Below are positions 21,746-33,232 of a DNA stretch of 64,000 nt, one piece after another. The DNA comes from Aquamicrobium defluvii. Lineage in GTDB: Bacteria > Pseudomonadota > Alphaproteobacteria > Rhizobiales > Rhizobiaceae. The translations under genes were made by a program, and so were the position numbers. The first letter of the stretch is position 1. Each line of letters begins with the position of its first letter. The notes under the pieces were generated by a model, which did no database searches, was not told the origin of the DNA, and saw only the letters and a program-made list of their open reading frames with translations. Where the stretch lies: assembly GCF_004363725.1 (NCBI RefSeq), contig NZ_SNZF01000022.1, positions 16,722 through 80,721 of the forward strand. Direction: 5' to 3'.

Positions 21746-21912
21746 GGCCGCACCTCCTGCGTCCGGATGCCGGTCAAGGATGGCTCGTTCAGGGTTGCCA
21801 TGGCTTTCCTTGAAGCATGTCGCGATGTCCATGTCGCGATGTCCGGGGCTGCCTCGCGGCAGTCTCCCTTGTTCGTCGGACAAGGTTTAGCGTTCCGGTT
21901 TGCGCCATGCAA
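21746..21912. repeat. Short ccmB-ccmD gap with repeat scar where ccmC is expected
   Basis: The gap holds CTTGAAGCATGTCG (21809-21822), identical to the edge of the palindromic repeat at 1855-1868, and an exact 14-bp tandem duplication CATGTCGCGATGTC (21816-21829 and 21830-21843). A 19-codon frame (21801-21742, minus strand) ends at the ccmD start, but I cannot tie it to CcmC. No room exists for the roughly 250-codon ccmC gene. Confidence 0.6.
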
Positions 21913-22578
21913 TCAGTCGCTGGTGCGACGTAACGCCAGTGCCGCGCCCAGCGGCCCGATCACGGCGAGGAACAGCGTCAGCGCGACGAGGATCAGGAAG
22001 GGCTGCAGGAAGGGGGCGGGGTCTTCCGTCGCGCCGTAGCTTGCCGAGACCCCGAAGATCAGCGCCGGAATGGTCAGCGGCAGGACGAGGATCGAGATGA
22101 GGAGGCCGCCGCGCGGCAGCGCCACGGCAACGGCTGCACCCGCAGCGCCGATGAAGGTGATGGCCGGCGTGCCGGCGAGCAGGGTGAGCGCCGTGGCTCC
22201 GATCGCCAGCGGCTCCATGTTCATGAAAAGGCCGAGCAGGGGTGCCGCGACCACCAGCGGCAGCACCGAGCCGGTCCAGTGGGCGAGGCATTTGACCAGT
22301 ACGGTCAGCGCCAGCATGTGGCGGTCCGCCTCCAGCACCAGAAGGTCGAGCGAGCCGTCATCGCGGTCGGCCTGGAACAGCCGGTCGAGGCCGAGCAGCG
22401 ATGCCAGCAGCGCGCCGATCCACAGGATCGCCGGGCCAATGCGCGAAAGCAGGTTGAGATCGGGTCCGACGCCAAAGGGGATGGTGGCAATCACGGCGAG
22501 GAAGAAGACGATGCCGGTCAGGGCGCCGCCGCCGACGCGCATGGAAAGGCGAAGGTCCCGCAGGAAGAGAGCTAGCAT
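21913..22578 (-). CDS. ccmB: Heme exporter protein CcmB
   Basis: 221 residues with six hydrophobic segments, the family length. CcmB is the membrane subunit of the CcmAB ABC module that drives release of heme-loaded CcmE. The N-terminal LFLRDLRLSMRVGGG and the FGVGPDLNLLSRIGPAILWIGALLASLLGLDRLF block (read as two motifs) are characteristic. The ATG at 22578 fits the family start better than the one at 22611. It follows ccmA by 69 bases. Confidence 0.92.
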   Translation of the reverse strand: MLALFLRDLRLSMRVGGGALTGIVFFLAVIATIPFGVGPDLNLLSRIGPAILWIGALLASLLGLDRLFQADRDDGSLDLLVLEADRHMLALTVLVKCLAHWTGSVLPLVVAAPLLGLFMNMEPLAIGATALTLLAGTPAITFIGAAGAAVAVALPRGGLLISILVLPLTIPALIFGVSASYGATEDPAPFLQPFLILVALTLFLAVIGPLGAALALRRTSD

Positions 22579-22647
22579 GGGCCGTTGTTTCCCGCGGCGG
22601 GCCGCTGACATGCGGCGGCGGTCATGCCGGGCGCGGGGGCACAGTGT

Positions 22648-23262
22648 TCACCCATGAGGTCGCGTTCCCATATCCAGAGACTTCACTCCCTCGATCCCGA
22701 GCGGCAGGTGTGTTGCGGCGACGATGATGCCACCTTCGTCGAGATGCTGGTCCATCATTTCGGCAAGCCGTTTCTCGGATGCCTTGTCGAGGCCGGCGGT
22801 CGGTTCGTCAAGCAGCCAGACCGGCCGGCGGCTCACCAGCAGGCGGGCCAGTGCCGCGCGCCGCTTCTGGCCTGTGGAAAGATAGCCGAAGGGCAGGTGG
22901 CCGATATGCCCGAGGCCGACTTCCTCCAGCGCTTCGGCGATGGCGAGCGCCGGTTCGCCGGCAAAACGTTGCCAGAAATCGAGGTTCTCGTTCACGGTCA
23001 GCGCGGTCTTCATGGCGTTGAGGTGGCCTATGTAATGGCAGGCCGAAGACGGTGTAGGCCATTTCTCGCCGCCGCCCTCGAAGCGCACCTTGCCTTCGGA
23101 GGCGGGAAGAAGGTCCGCGACCACCCGCAGCAGCGTGGACTTGCCCGAGCCGTTGGGGCCGGTGACGATCAGCGCTTCGCCATCTTCGAGAGCGAATTCC
23201 ACATTGGCGAAAACGGTCTCTCCACCGCGTTCTCCCGCCAGATTTTCAGCTATCAGCCGCAT
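22648..23262 (-). CDS. ccmA: Heme exporter ATP-binding protein CcmA
   Basis: 204 residues. It is the ATPase of the cytochrome c maturation ABC module. Walker A is GPNGSGKST (residues 35-43), the signature is LSTGQKRRAALARLL and Walker B is WLLDEPTAGLD. It is the first gene of the minus-strand ccm cluster and is divergent from acnA, with a candidate iron-regulated site between. Confidence 0.94.
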   Translation of the reverse strand: MRLIAENLAGERGGETVFANVEFALEDGEALIVTGPNGSGKSTLLRVVADLLPASEGKVRFEGGGEKWPTPSSACHYIGHLNAMKTALTVNENLDFWQRFAGEPALAIAEALEEVGLGHIGHLPFGYLSTGQKRRAALARLLVSRRPVWLLDEPTAGLDKASEKRLAEMMDQHLDEGGIIVAATHLPLGIEGVKSLDMGTRPHG

Positions 23263-23328
23263 TGGTCCTCTCTACCCGCAGAGCGTGTGGGCGCACCCTC
23301 ATGGTGCGTCAAAATTGCCCAAACACCG

Positions 23329-23345
23329 TCTAGAACTATTCCAGG
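23329..23345 (+). promoter_or_regulatory. Candidate Irr box (iron control element)
   Basis: TCTAGAACTATTCCAGG matches the published Irr consensus for rhizobia, as I remember it (TTTAGAAC-N-GTTCTAAA), at about 12 of 17 positions. It covers the -35 of the candidate acnA promoter, a position suited to repression under iron limitation. AcnA is an iron-sulfur enzyme and ccm genes are heme-related, both logical Irr targets. Confidence 0.4.
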
Positions 23346-23358
23346 ATATTCACTATAT
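23330..23358 (+). promoter_or_regulatory. Candidate acnA promoter
   Basis: CTAGAA (23330-23335) and CTATAT (23353-23358) are separated by 17 bases, close to the rhizobial consensus CTTGAC-N17-CTATAT. The -10 is a perfect match; the -35 has two mismatches and overlaps the candidate Irr box. Confidence 0.45.
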
Positions 23359-23548
23359 CCAGCTTACCAACCCCAGCGGTCGGGGAAGGCAAACCATATT
23401 GCGCCGAACCGGTGCGCGAGCCGCCTTGAACGGCCCGAGCGCTGGGAGCGGACAGCGGAAATGGCCGTACCCGCACCTTTGCGCGTGATGAGCATGCCAT
23501 CGGAGTCCGTTCCCAATCAGGCTGAACGACTTTAGGATGGGATCGCAC

Positions 23549-26239
<2,691 letters not shown>

Positions 26240-26267
26240 TCCTGCTTCGGGCGGGGCATCGGACTGA

Positions 26268-26301
26268 TCCGAAAACCGGAATCCGCTTTTCGGTTCCATG
26301 C
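26268..26301. repeat. Second copy of the small palindromic repeat family
   Basis: It holds a hairpin CCGAAAA (26269-26275) / TTTTCGG (26287-26293) and ends in CCATGC. The layout and part of the sequence resemble the element at 1861-1905 (CGAAACCGG core, CATGC edge). It lies between the acnA stop and its terminator. Confidence 0.5.
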
Positions 26302-26314
26302 TTCGGCTGACAAT

Positions 26315-26346
26315 GAAAGGCCGCCGACTACAGCCGGCGGCCTTTC
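26315..26346 (+). terminator. Intrinsic terminator after acnA
   Basis: A 12-bp perfect stem, GAAAGGCCGCCG (26315-26326) and CGGCGGCCTTTC (26335-26346), with an 8-base loop. The U-run is poor (inside the stem's 3' arm), but the hairpin is very strong. Confidence 0.75.
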
Positions 26347-26459
26347 ACGTTTCATGAGGTTTTTCTCACCGCAACGTGACTTTCCGTTGAGCGCCGCATC
26401 TGCCAAACAGGTCGGCAAACAAAACCCAGCCGGGGAAGCCGGCGGATTCGGAAATCGCC

Positions 26460-27248
26460 ATGCCAATCGGAACATCGCTGCGGCTTAGCCTCGTTGCGCT
26501 CGCGCTCGCGCTCGCGCTGTCGCTGGTCTGCGGGCGGGCCGTGGCGGCCGAAGCCTGGCTTTCGGTCGAGACACCGGCGGGCGTGGTGGAGCTGTTCACC
26601 AGCCAGGGCTGCAATTCCTGCCCGCCCGCCGACAGGTTCTTCGCGGAACTGGCCGGCAGGGACGATATCGTGGCGCTTGCCTACCATGTCGACTACTGGG
26701 ACTATCTCGGCTGGCACGACACGCTGAGCAGCAAGGACAATACAGAGCGCCAATACGCCTACATGCGCGCCTTCGGCGGCCGTTCGATCTACACGCCCCA
26801 GGCGGTCATCAACGGCCGCGCCCATGTCAATGGCGCCAACCGCGCTGCGGTGACCGGCGCGCTTTCCATGCTGAAATCCTCCGGCAACGGCATGCTGGTG
26901 CCTATCCAGGTGGCGCGGGAAGGAGACGGCGTGATCATCGAGACCGGGGATGCCGATCCCGGCGTCGACCTGCCTGACAGCGCGCATGTGATTCTGGCCT
27001 ATTTCGAACCGCCACAGACGGTGGAAATCGGGCGCGGCCGAAATCGCGGCCGGCAGATGACATACTGGAATGCGGTTTCGTCCATCCAGACCGCCGGCAT
27101 GTGGCATGGCAAGGCGCAGCGCTACGAATTGCCGGCCAGCGAGGTGATGAAGAAGGGGGGATGCGCCGTCCTGCTGCAGTCGGTCGCCCGGGACGGCCTG
27201 CCCGGCCCGATCATCGGGGCGGCATTCGTCAACCGGACGAAACCGTAA
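26460..27248 (+). CDS. DUF1223 family exported thioredoxin-like protein
   Basis: 262 residues with a signal peptide (LVALALALALSLVCGRAVAA). The family motif is VELFTSQGCNSCPPADRF, with Cys51 and Cys54 forming a CxxC-like pair, followed by ALAYHVDYWDYLGWHD and the GGRSIYTPQAVINGR block. These are the hallmarks of DUF1223, which has a thioredoxin-like fold; its role is unknown, although the CxxC pair suggests a redox function in the periplasm. It is downstream of acnA after a terminator and so is probably separately transcribed. Confidence 0.85.
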   Translation: MPIGTSLRLSLVALALALALSLVCGRAVAAEAWLSVETPAGVVELFTSQGCNSCPPADRFFAELAGRDDIVALAYHVDYWDYLGWHDTLSSKDNTERQYAYMRAFGGRSIYTPQAVINGRAHVNGANRAAVTGALSMLKSSGNGMLVPIQVAREGDGVIIETGDADPGVDLPDSAHVILAYFEPPQTVEIGRGRNRGRQMTYWNAVSSIQTAGMWHGKAQRYELPASEVMKKGGCAVLLQSVARDGLPGPIIGAAFVNRTKP

Positions 27249-27782
27249 AGCCGCAACGATTTGGGAATAGCGAAGGAGCGGAACCGCTCTTTGCATGCCG
27301 AGGTTGGTTCGATCCGACTCAGGCCCGTGGGCGGGGGGCTTGGGGGTTACGAGCCAGTGCCGGACCGAACCGTCTCAGGCAACGGGGGTAGACTCGTTTC
27401 ACAATGGGGCGGGAGCGCGGATAAAAAATGGCAAAAATGTGGCGATGAATCACCAATTCCAACACGCGTTCACAAATGTAAGCTGCAGCCTACGCATCCC
27501 GATGACATCGGACCGAGAGGCGCAGGGCAGTTTGCGGCAAACAACGCGAGTGCCCGTACAAGCATGCACATCGCCATAAGATTCGCCCGAGCCGTTGCTG
27601 CCGGATGTCCGGCCTGCTCCCCCTGCTTCCTGTTTTGGCCTCATTTTTCGGACGTCAGGCGCGGCTCACGATGGCAAAATGCTTCACGGAGTCGGACCGC
27701 GCCGGATAGCCGGCGTACTTGCAATTATTGCCGGAAAGGGCGAACCTGTCCGCGTGGCTGTTGCATTTGCAGGGATCTTGGC
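27249..27782. other. 534-bp intergenic region with several hairpins and G-runs
   Basis: No credible protein start was seen. The region has a G-rich run (GGGCGGGGGGCTTGGGGG, 27329-27346) inside a long-range stem, GGTTCGATCCG (27306-27316) with CGGACCGAACC (27361-27371), one mismatch. It also has the palindromes CCGATG-A-CATCGG (27499-27511) and GCCGGATGTCCGGC (27600-27613), and a stem CGCCGG/CCGGCG with loop ATAG (27700-27715). It could be a long leader or a small RNA. Confidence 0.4.
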
Positions 27783-28169
27783 ATGAGCGAAGGCGGCGCA
27801 GGCGCGGGAGAAGGAGACGCATCCGCAATACTTATCCCGCTCCACGAGGCGCGCCGCGAGCGCCTCGGCATGCCGGTGGCCTTCGACCGCCGGGAACTCG
27901 ACCTGATCCTGCGGCTCTACGGGCGCATGGTGGCGGCCAATGAATGGAAAGATTACGCCATCGACCATCTGGAGGACCGGGCGATCTTCTCCGTCTACCG
28001 GCGCGCCAGCGAAGTGCCGCTGTTCCAGATCGTCAAGGACCCGAAGCTGGCGAAACGCCAGGGCGCTTTCTCGATTGTGGCCGCAGGCGGTCGCATCCTC
28101 AAGCGCGGGCACGAACTGGCGCGTGTCCTGAATATCTTCGACAGCACGCTGAAGCTGGTGAAGGCGTAA
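27783..28169 (+). CDS. DUF2794 family protein
   Basis: 128 residues. The body (VAFDRRELDLILRLYGRMVAA; WKDYAIDHLEDRAIFSVYRR; PLFQIVKDPKLAKRQGAFSIV) matches DUF2794, a small cytoplasmic family restricted to alphaproteobacteria as far as I know; its function is unknown. The start at 27783 gives the family length, and the open frame upstream (to 27261) lacks similarity. It stands alone after a long intergenic stretch. Confidence 0.8.
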   Translation: MSEGGAGAGEGDASAILIPLHEARRERLGMPVAFDRRELDLILRLYGRMVAANEWKDYAIDHLEDRAIFSVYRRASEVPLFQIVKDPKLAKRQGAFSIVAAGGRILKRGHELARVLNIFDSTLKLVKA

Positions 28170-28218
28170 CGTCCTCCACTCTGGTGCGGCTTGCGCGTTG
28201 CGCGAGCCGGTGCGGGTC

Positions 28219-28776
28219 TCAGCCGTCCTTCAGGACCCTTTCCGGCCATGAACCGGGATCGGGCGGCCGGTTCGCCCCGCCATTCATTTCAAGCTGCATG
28301 AAGGCGGTGTCCAGCCAGCGTCCGTGTTTGTAACCGGAACCTTCGAGCATGCCTGTATGGCGGAAGCCCAGCTTCTCGTGCAGGCGCACGGAAGGGCTTT
28401 CCGGTGTGCCGTCGCCGATGACGGCGACGAACTGCCGGAAACCCAGCCCGCGTACCTCATCGATCAGTTTCCGCATCAGGGCCATGCCGATGCCGCGCCC
28501 CTTGGCTTCCGGAGCGACATAGATCGAATCCTCGACGATGAAGCGATAGGCCGGCCGGGCCCGGAAGGGGCCGGCATAGGCATAGCCGAGCACGGTTCCG
28601 GCGTCGTCCGCGGCGACCAGAAACGGGTAGCCTTTGGCCCGCAGGGCCTGGTAGCGGCTTTGCATTTCTGCGAGCGAGGGGGGCTCCAACTCATAGGTTG
28701 CGGTGCCGTTCAGCACGGCGTCGCGGTAGATTTCCGTGATGCGGGGAAGGTCGGCTTCGCTCGCCGCGCTTATCAT
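28219..28776 (-). CDS. GNAT family N-acetyltransferase, phosphinothricin-acetyltransferase-like
   Basis: 185 residues. The acetyl-CoA pyrophosphate loop is visible as VAPEAKGRGIGMALM, with PFRARPAYRFIVEDSIYV before it and SVRLHEKLGFRHTG after it, the pattern of the PAT/Pat-like branch. That branch acetylates phosphinothricin, methionine sulfoximine or small amines; the real substrate here is unknown. The start at 28776 (MISAASEADLPRI) was chosen by homology. No partner gene is evident. Confidence 0.8.
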   Translation of the reverse strand: MISAASEADLPRITEIYRDAVLNGTATYELEPPSLAEMQSRYQALRAKGYPFLVAADDAGTVLGYAYAGPFRARPAYRFIVEDSIYVAPEAKGRGIGMALMRKLIDEVRGLGFRQFVAVIGDGTPESPSVRLHEKLGFRHTGMLEGSGYKHGRWLDTAFMQLEMNGGANRPPDPGSWPERVLKDG

Positions 28777-28838
28777 GGAGTTCGGTCCGGAACTGTGGAG
28801 GCTGGCTGATTTTATATCGCCGCAAGTGGCCAAAAGAA

Positions 28839-28862
28839 AAGGGCGGCTGCAAGGCCGCCCTT
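28839..28862 (-). terminator. Intrinsic terminator of the Bax-inhibitor-like gene
   Basis: Stem AAGGGCGGC (28839-28847) / GCCGCCCTT (28854-28862), loop TGCAAG. On the minus strand it is followed by TTTTCTTTTGG. Confidence 0.8.
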
Positions 28863-28885
28863 CCATTTCATTCGTTCCGGCCGGT

Positions 28886-29665
28886 TCAGCGGCGGTCGCC
28901 CATGAACTGGAGCAGGAACATGAACAGGTTGATGAAGTCGAGATAGAGCGTCAGCGCGCCCATGATCGACTTGCGCCCGGCAACGTCGGCGTCGTCCGAC
29001 TCGTAGTACATCTCCTTGATCTTCTGCGTGTCATAGGCGGTGAGGCCGGCGAAGATCAGAACGCCGATGGCCGAGACCGCGAAGGACAGGGCCGACGACT
29101 GAAGGAAGATGTTGATGACCATGGCGATGATCAGGCCGAACAGGCCCATGATCAGGAACGAGCCCATAGCCGTCAGGTCACGCTTGGTGGTGTAGCCGTA
29201 GAGCGACAGCGCGCCGAAGGCGGCCGCCGTGGCGAAGAAGGTCTGGGTGATCGAAGCGCTGGTGTAGACCAGGAAGATCGACGACAGCGACAGGCCGACC
29301 AGGCCCGCATAGACCCAGAACGTGATCTGGGCGGCGCCAACGCTCATCGACTGCACGCGGAACGACAGGAAGAACACTGCCGCCAGCGGCGCCAGAATCA
29401 CCACCCACCTGAGCGGCGAGGCGAAGATGGCGTAGCCGAAGGAGGTCAGCATCTGGCCGCTCGGCAGCGTGGCGACCGCTGCGGCCGGATTGTTGGTCGT
29501 GGCCAGCATGATCGTGGCGACGGCTGCGAGGCCGGTGATCAGGAGGCCAAGGCCCATCAGATTGTAGACGCGCAGCATGTAGGCGCGCAGGCCCTCATCG
29601 ATGGCCATGTCGGCGCGGCCATACGGGGCCGTGCGCGTCTGGTAGTTGTGAAGGGGGTCAGCCAT
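28886..29665 (-). CDS. Bax inhibitor-1/YccA family membrane protein
   Basis: 259 residues with seven hydrophobic segments. The start at 29665 has AGAGGA upstream. The family C-terminal motif TAYDTQKIKEMY and the terminal LYLDFINLFMFLLQF are clear. Bacterial members (YbhL, YccA) are thought to act as calcium-leak channels or to modulate FtsH; neither is shown here. It is a single gene with its own terminator. Confidence 0.88.
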   Translation of the reverse strand: MADPLHNYQTRTAPYGRADMAIDEGLRAYMLRVYNLMGLGLLITGLAAVATIMLATTNNPAAAVATLPSGQMLTSFGYAIFASPLRWVVILAPLAAVFFLSFRVQSMSVGAAQITFWVYAGLVGLSLSSIFLVYTSASITQTFFATAAAFGALSLYGYTTKRDLTAMGSFLIMGLFGLIIAMVINIFLQSSALSFAVSAIGVLIFAGLTAYDTQKIKEMYYESDDADVAGRKSIMGALTLYLDFINLFMFLLQFMGDRR

Positions 29666-29896
29666 TTCAGTCCTCTGTTGCTTCTTGCCCCGTCCGGGGT
29701 CGGGCGCGTGCCCAGGCGCCGCTGGCGGGGCCTCCAGCATGCCTGTCCGAAATATGAGGGTTATTCCAGCCCGGAACAAGCCCCGTAACGGCAGGAAATC
29801 GTTTGTGAGCTTGAAAAATCGCGCAATTTTGATGCCGGTGGCGGTGAAAATCAACGCGAATTAATCATGCGCACCGTGAAATTCCTGTTTTTCCCC

Positions 29897-32449
29897 TCAC
29901 AGGTTGCGCAGTACAGGGGCTGCCTTGTGCCCCAGCACGCGCCATGTGCCGACAAGACCGATGCCGACGGTGAGCACCAGAGCCAGCATGATGGTTCCGA
30001 GCGCGACTTCGGCCGAGAATCGCGAGGGCAGGGTCATGATGCGGGTGACGACGTACCATGCCGCCACGCCTCCCGCCGCCAGTGCGAAAACGGCGGTGGC
30101 AAGGCCGAGCAGCATATATTCCAGCGCATAGGCGGAAATCAGCGTGCGCCGCGTCGCCCCCAGCGTCTTCAGCACCACCGCGTCGTGGATGCGGGCGCGG
30201 TTGCCGGCGGCGAGCGCGCCGGCCAGCACCAGAACCGACGAGATCAGCGCCACGCCGGCGGCGGCGCGGATCGCCGTGCCGAGCTCGCCGACGAGCTGGT
30301 TGGCGATATCGAGCGCATCCTTGACGCGCACCGTCGTCACCGCCGGGAAGGCGCGGGTGACGGCGTTGAGGATGCGGGCGTCGTCCGGGACCGTCGCCGT
30401 GTCGTCGGAAAGCGTCGCCAGCCAGCTATGCGGGGCGCCGGCGAAGGTGTTGGGCGAGAACACCATGACGAAATTGATGCCGAGCGTTTCCCACTGCACC
30501 TGACGGAAGTTGGCTATGCGCGCCGTGACGTTGCGGCCCAGCACGTTGACCGTGACCGTATCGCCTATGGAGAGGCCAAGTTCTTCCGCTTCCTTGGCCG
30601 AGAAGGAGACCAGCGGCTCGCCGGTATAATCCTGCGGCCACCAGCTTCCGCCGGTGAGCGAGGCGTTGCGCGGCTGCTCGGCCTCGTAGGTCAGGCCACG
30701 GTCGCCGCGCAGCACCCACGCGCCGGCGGGGGGAATGTCCAGCTCGCGCACATCGGTGCCGTTGAGGGCGATGACGCGGCCGCGCAGCATCGGAACCTTC
30801 ACCAGCACGCCCTGCGGCGATTCCCGTGCGACCAGCGTTGAGAAGGCGTCGACATCGGCGGCCTGTATGTCGACGAAGAAGAAGTTCGGGGCCTTCTCCG
30901 GCAGGCTGTCGGAAATCTGGCGGCGCAGGTTGCCGTCGATCAGCGCCAGCGTGACCAGCAGCGTCAGCCCGAGTCCCAGCGCCAGAACCACGGAGGGGGT
31001 GAGCGCACCGGGCCGGTGGATGTTGCCGACCGCCAGCCGGAGCACCGTGGAATTGAGGCGCGGGGCTTTGCGCGCCAGCCATTGCACGAGGAGGGCCACC
31101 AGCCGCAGCACGAGGAACGACAGCACCGCCGCCCCGACGAAGGTCACGGCGATGCGGCGGTCGTGCGCCGTGAAGATCGCCAGCGCGGCCAGCGAAAGGG
31201 CGATGCCGACGGCCGTCGCGATATAGACGAGGCGGGGGCGGCCCCGGCCTTCGAAACCGAGTTCCCTAAACAGGGCGGTCGCGGGAACGTCGCGGGCGCG
31301 GCCGAGCGGCAGGATCGCGAAGGCGAGCGTGACGAGGATGCCGAATGTGGCGGCGAGCGCAAGCGCTGCCGGGTAGATGCCGGCTTCGGCCGGAACGGGA
31401 ATGATCGCCTGCAACGCCCCGGACGCGGCGAAGGGCATGAGGACGGCCAGCACCAGCCCCGCGGCGATGCCGATCGCGGCGATCAGCAGGGTCTGCACCA
31501 GATAGACGGTGAAGACGAAGCCGCCCGAAGCGCCAAGGCTCTTGAAGGAGGCGATGACGCCGCGCTTGCCATCGAGATAGGCGCGCACCGCGTTGGCGAC
31601 ACCGACCCCGCCGACCACAAGCGAGGTGAGACCGACCAGCGTGAGGAACTGCGAGAAGCGTTCGATATTGGCCGACAGCGCCGGCGCGGCGTTGGAGCGG
31701 GTGCGGATCGACCAGCCGGCCTCGGGCAGCGCGGCGCGCGCCTGAGCCTCCACCCGTTCGAGGCGGGCGTCGCTGGCGCCGGGCTCCAGCCGCAGCTTGT
31801 AGGAGTGCTCGACCAGGCTGCCGGCAACGACGAGGCCCGAGGCGCGCAGGCCCTCCAGCGACACCAGCAGGCGCGGTGCGAAGCCGAAACCTTCAGAGAC
31901 GGCATCCGGTTCGCTCACCAGTTCGGCCCGAAGCTCGAAGCTGGCATTGCCGAGCATGATCCGGTCGCCGATCTTCAGGCCGAGGCGTTCGAACAGCAGT
32001 TCGGGCGCGGCCGCGCCGAAGCTGCCGGTTTTTTCGCCAAACAATGCGTCGTGGCCGAGCGCCGGCTCCACCTCCAGCGCGCCATAGAGCGGATAGGCGT
32101 CGTCCACCGCCTTGACCTCGACCAGCGCCTGATCGGACCCGTCGGCCAGGCGCGCCATTGAGCGCATGCTGGCGCTGTGCGACACGTCGCCATTGGCGTG
32201 CAGGAAGGCGAGTTCCGCCTCGTCCGCCTCGCGCTGGTTGAGACGGAAGCGCAGATCGCCGCCGAGCAGGGGCTGGCCCTGTGCGGCCACGCCGTCGCCG
32301 ATCGAGCGGGCGACCGAGTTGACGCCGCCGATGGCGGCGACGCCGAGCGCGATGCAGGCGAGGAAGATGGCGAAGCCGGACAGGCCGCCGCGCATCTCGC
32401 GCAGCGCGAAACGGAAGGCAAGTGCAAGCTGGCGGGTCATTTTCCTCAT
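29897..32449 (-). CDS. ABC transporter permease, FtsX/MacB type (YbbP-like)
   Basis: 850 residues with about ten membrane segments in the pattern of YbbP: an N-terminal anchor (AIFLACIALGVAAIGGVNSVA), a large periplasmic region, and two FtsX-like bundles (VGLTSLVVGGVGVANAVRAYLDGK; GVALISSVLVLAGALAAGNR). The start at 32449 overlaps the ATPase stop as ATGA; the much longer open frame upstream to 33805 is antisense noise. With the ATPase it should form an exporter or mechanotransmission complex. The divergent arylesterase is the usual neighbour of this pair (ybbA-ybbP-tesA). Confidence 0.88.
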   Translation of the reverse strand: MRKMTRQLALAFRFALREMRGGLSGFAIFLACIALGVAAIGGVNSVARSIGDGVAAQGQPLLGGDLRFRLNQREADEAELAFLHANGDVSHSASMRSMARLADGSDQALVEVKAVDDAYPLYGALEVEPALGHDALFGEKTGSFGAAAPELLFERLGLKIGDRIMLGNASFELRAELVSEPDAVSEGFGFAPRLLVSLEGLRASGLVVAGSLVEHSYKLRLEPGASDARLERVEAQARAALPEAGWSIRTRSNAAPALSANIERFSQFLTLVGLTSLVVGGVGVANAVRAYLDGKRGVIASFKSLGASGGFVFTVYLVQTLLIAAIGIAAGLVLAVLMPFAASGALQAIIPVPAEAGIYPAALALAATFGILVTLAFAILPLGRARDVPATALFRELGFEGRGRPRLVYIATAVGIALSLAALAIFTAHDRRIAVTFVGAAVLSFLVLRLVALLVQWLARKAPRLNSTVLRLAVGNIHRPGALTPSVVLALGLGLTLLVTLALIDGNLRRQISDSLPEKAPNFFFVDIQAADVDAFSTLVARESPQGVLVKVPMLRGRVIALNGTDVRELDIPPAGAWVLRGDRGLTYEAEQPRNASLTGGSWWPQDYTGEPLVSFSAKEAEELGLSIGDTVTVNVLGRNVTARIANFRQVQWETLGINFVMVFSPNTFAGAPHSWLATLSDDTATVPDDARILNAVTRAFPAVTTVRVKDALDIANQLVGELGTAIRAAAGVALISSVLVLAGALAAGNRARIHDAVVLKTLGATRRTLISAYALEYMLLGLATAVFALAAGGVAAWYVVTRIMTLPSRFSAEVALGTIMLALVLTVGIGLVGTWRVLGHKAAPVLRNL

Positions 32450-33147
32450 GCGATGGCCGTTTCCACCAGCGTCGGTTCCGCCTCGATGCGACCCGAACGC
32501 ATGGCGATGCGGCGCGAGCAGCGCGCGGCCAGCGACGGATCGTGGGTGACCAGCACCAGCGTCATGCCGCGCTCGGCCGCCTTGGAAAACAGAAGGTCCG
32601 CGATCTGCTTTCCCGTCGCCTGATCGAGGTTGCCGGTCGGCTCGTCGGCGATCAGGATCGGCGGGGCCGGGGCGAGCGCGCGGGCGATGGCCACACGCTG
32701 CTGCTCGCCGCCGGAAAGCGCGCCCGGATAGTGGGTCAGGCGTTCGCCGAGGCCCACCGCCACCAGTTCCTGTTCGGCCACCCTGAAAGGCTCGGGATGG
32801 CCGGCCAGCTCCAGCGGGACAGCCACGTTCTCCAGCGCCGTCATGTTGGGAATGAGGTGGAAGGACTGGAACACGATGCCGATATTGCGGCCGCGGAAGG
32901 CGGCGATCTCGTCCTCGCTCCTGCCGTTCAGCGTCATGCCGGCGATGGTGACGCGGCCCGCGTCGACCCCTTCCAGCCCGGCCAGAACCATGAGCAGCGT
33001 GGATTTTCCCGAACCGGAAGGACCGACGATACCGGCAATCTCGCCCTGCCGTACAGTCAGGTCGATCCCTTTCAGCACGTGGACGGAGGATGCGCCTTCG
33101 CCCAGCGTCAGCGACACGTTTTCCAGTTCGATGACGGCTTTTGTCAA
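32446..33147 (-). CDS. ABC transporter ATP-binding protein, YbbA/LolD type
   Basis: 233 residues. Walker A is GPSGSGKST, the signature is [15 protein letters not shown] and Walker B is [11 protein letters not shown], typical of the MacB/LolD/YbbA branch. It overlaps the permease gene by four bases. It is divergent from the arylesterase by about 85 bases; the family pair ybbA-tesA shares this arrangement in many proteobacteria. Confidence 0.9.
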   Translation of the reverse strand: MTKAVIELENVSLTLGEGASSVHVLKGIDLTVRQGEIAGIVGPSGSGKSTLLMVLAGLEGVDAGRVTIAGMTLNGRSEDEIAAFRGRNIGIVFQSFHLIPNMTALENVAVPLELAGHPEPFRVAEQELVAVGLGERLTHYPGALSGGEQQRVAIARALAPAPPILIADEPTGNLDQATGKQIADLLFSKAAERGMTLVLVTHDPSLAARCSRRIAMRSGRIEAEPTLVETAIA

Positions 33148-33232
33148 AACGGATCGATCCTATATGGAGGGACGGGCGAAAGCCCGGATGCAGGCCAGTT
33201 GCGCAAACGTCAGCACATATGGGGGCAAAAGC

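Noticed and set aside
27301..27316. A tRNA T-loop-like GGTTCGATCC
   Set aside because: The flanking bases do not form the T stem, and no acceptor, D or anticodon arm is present.
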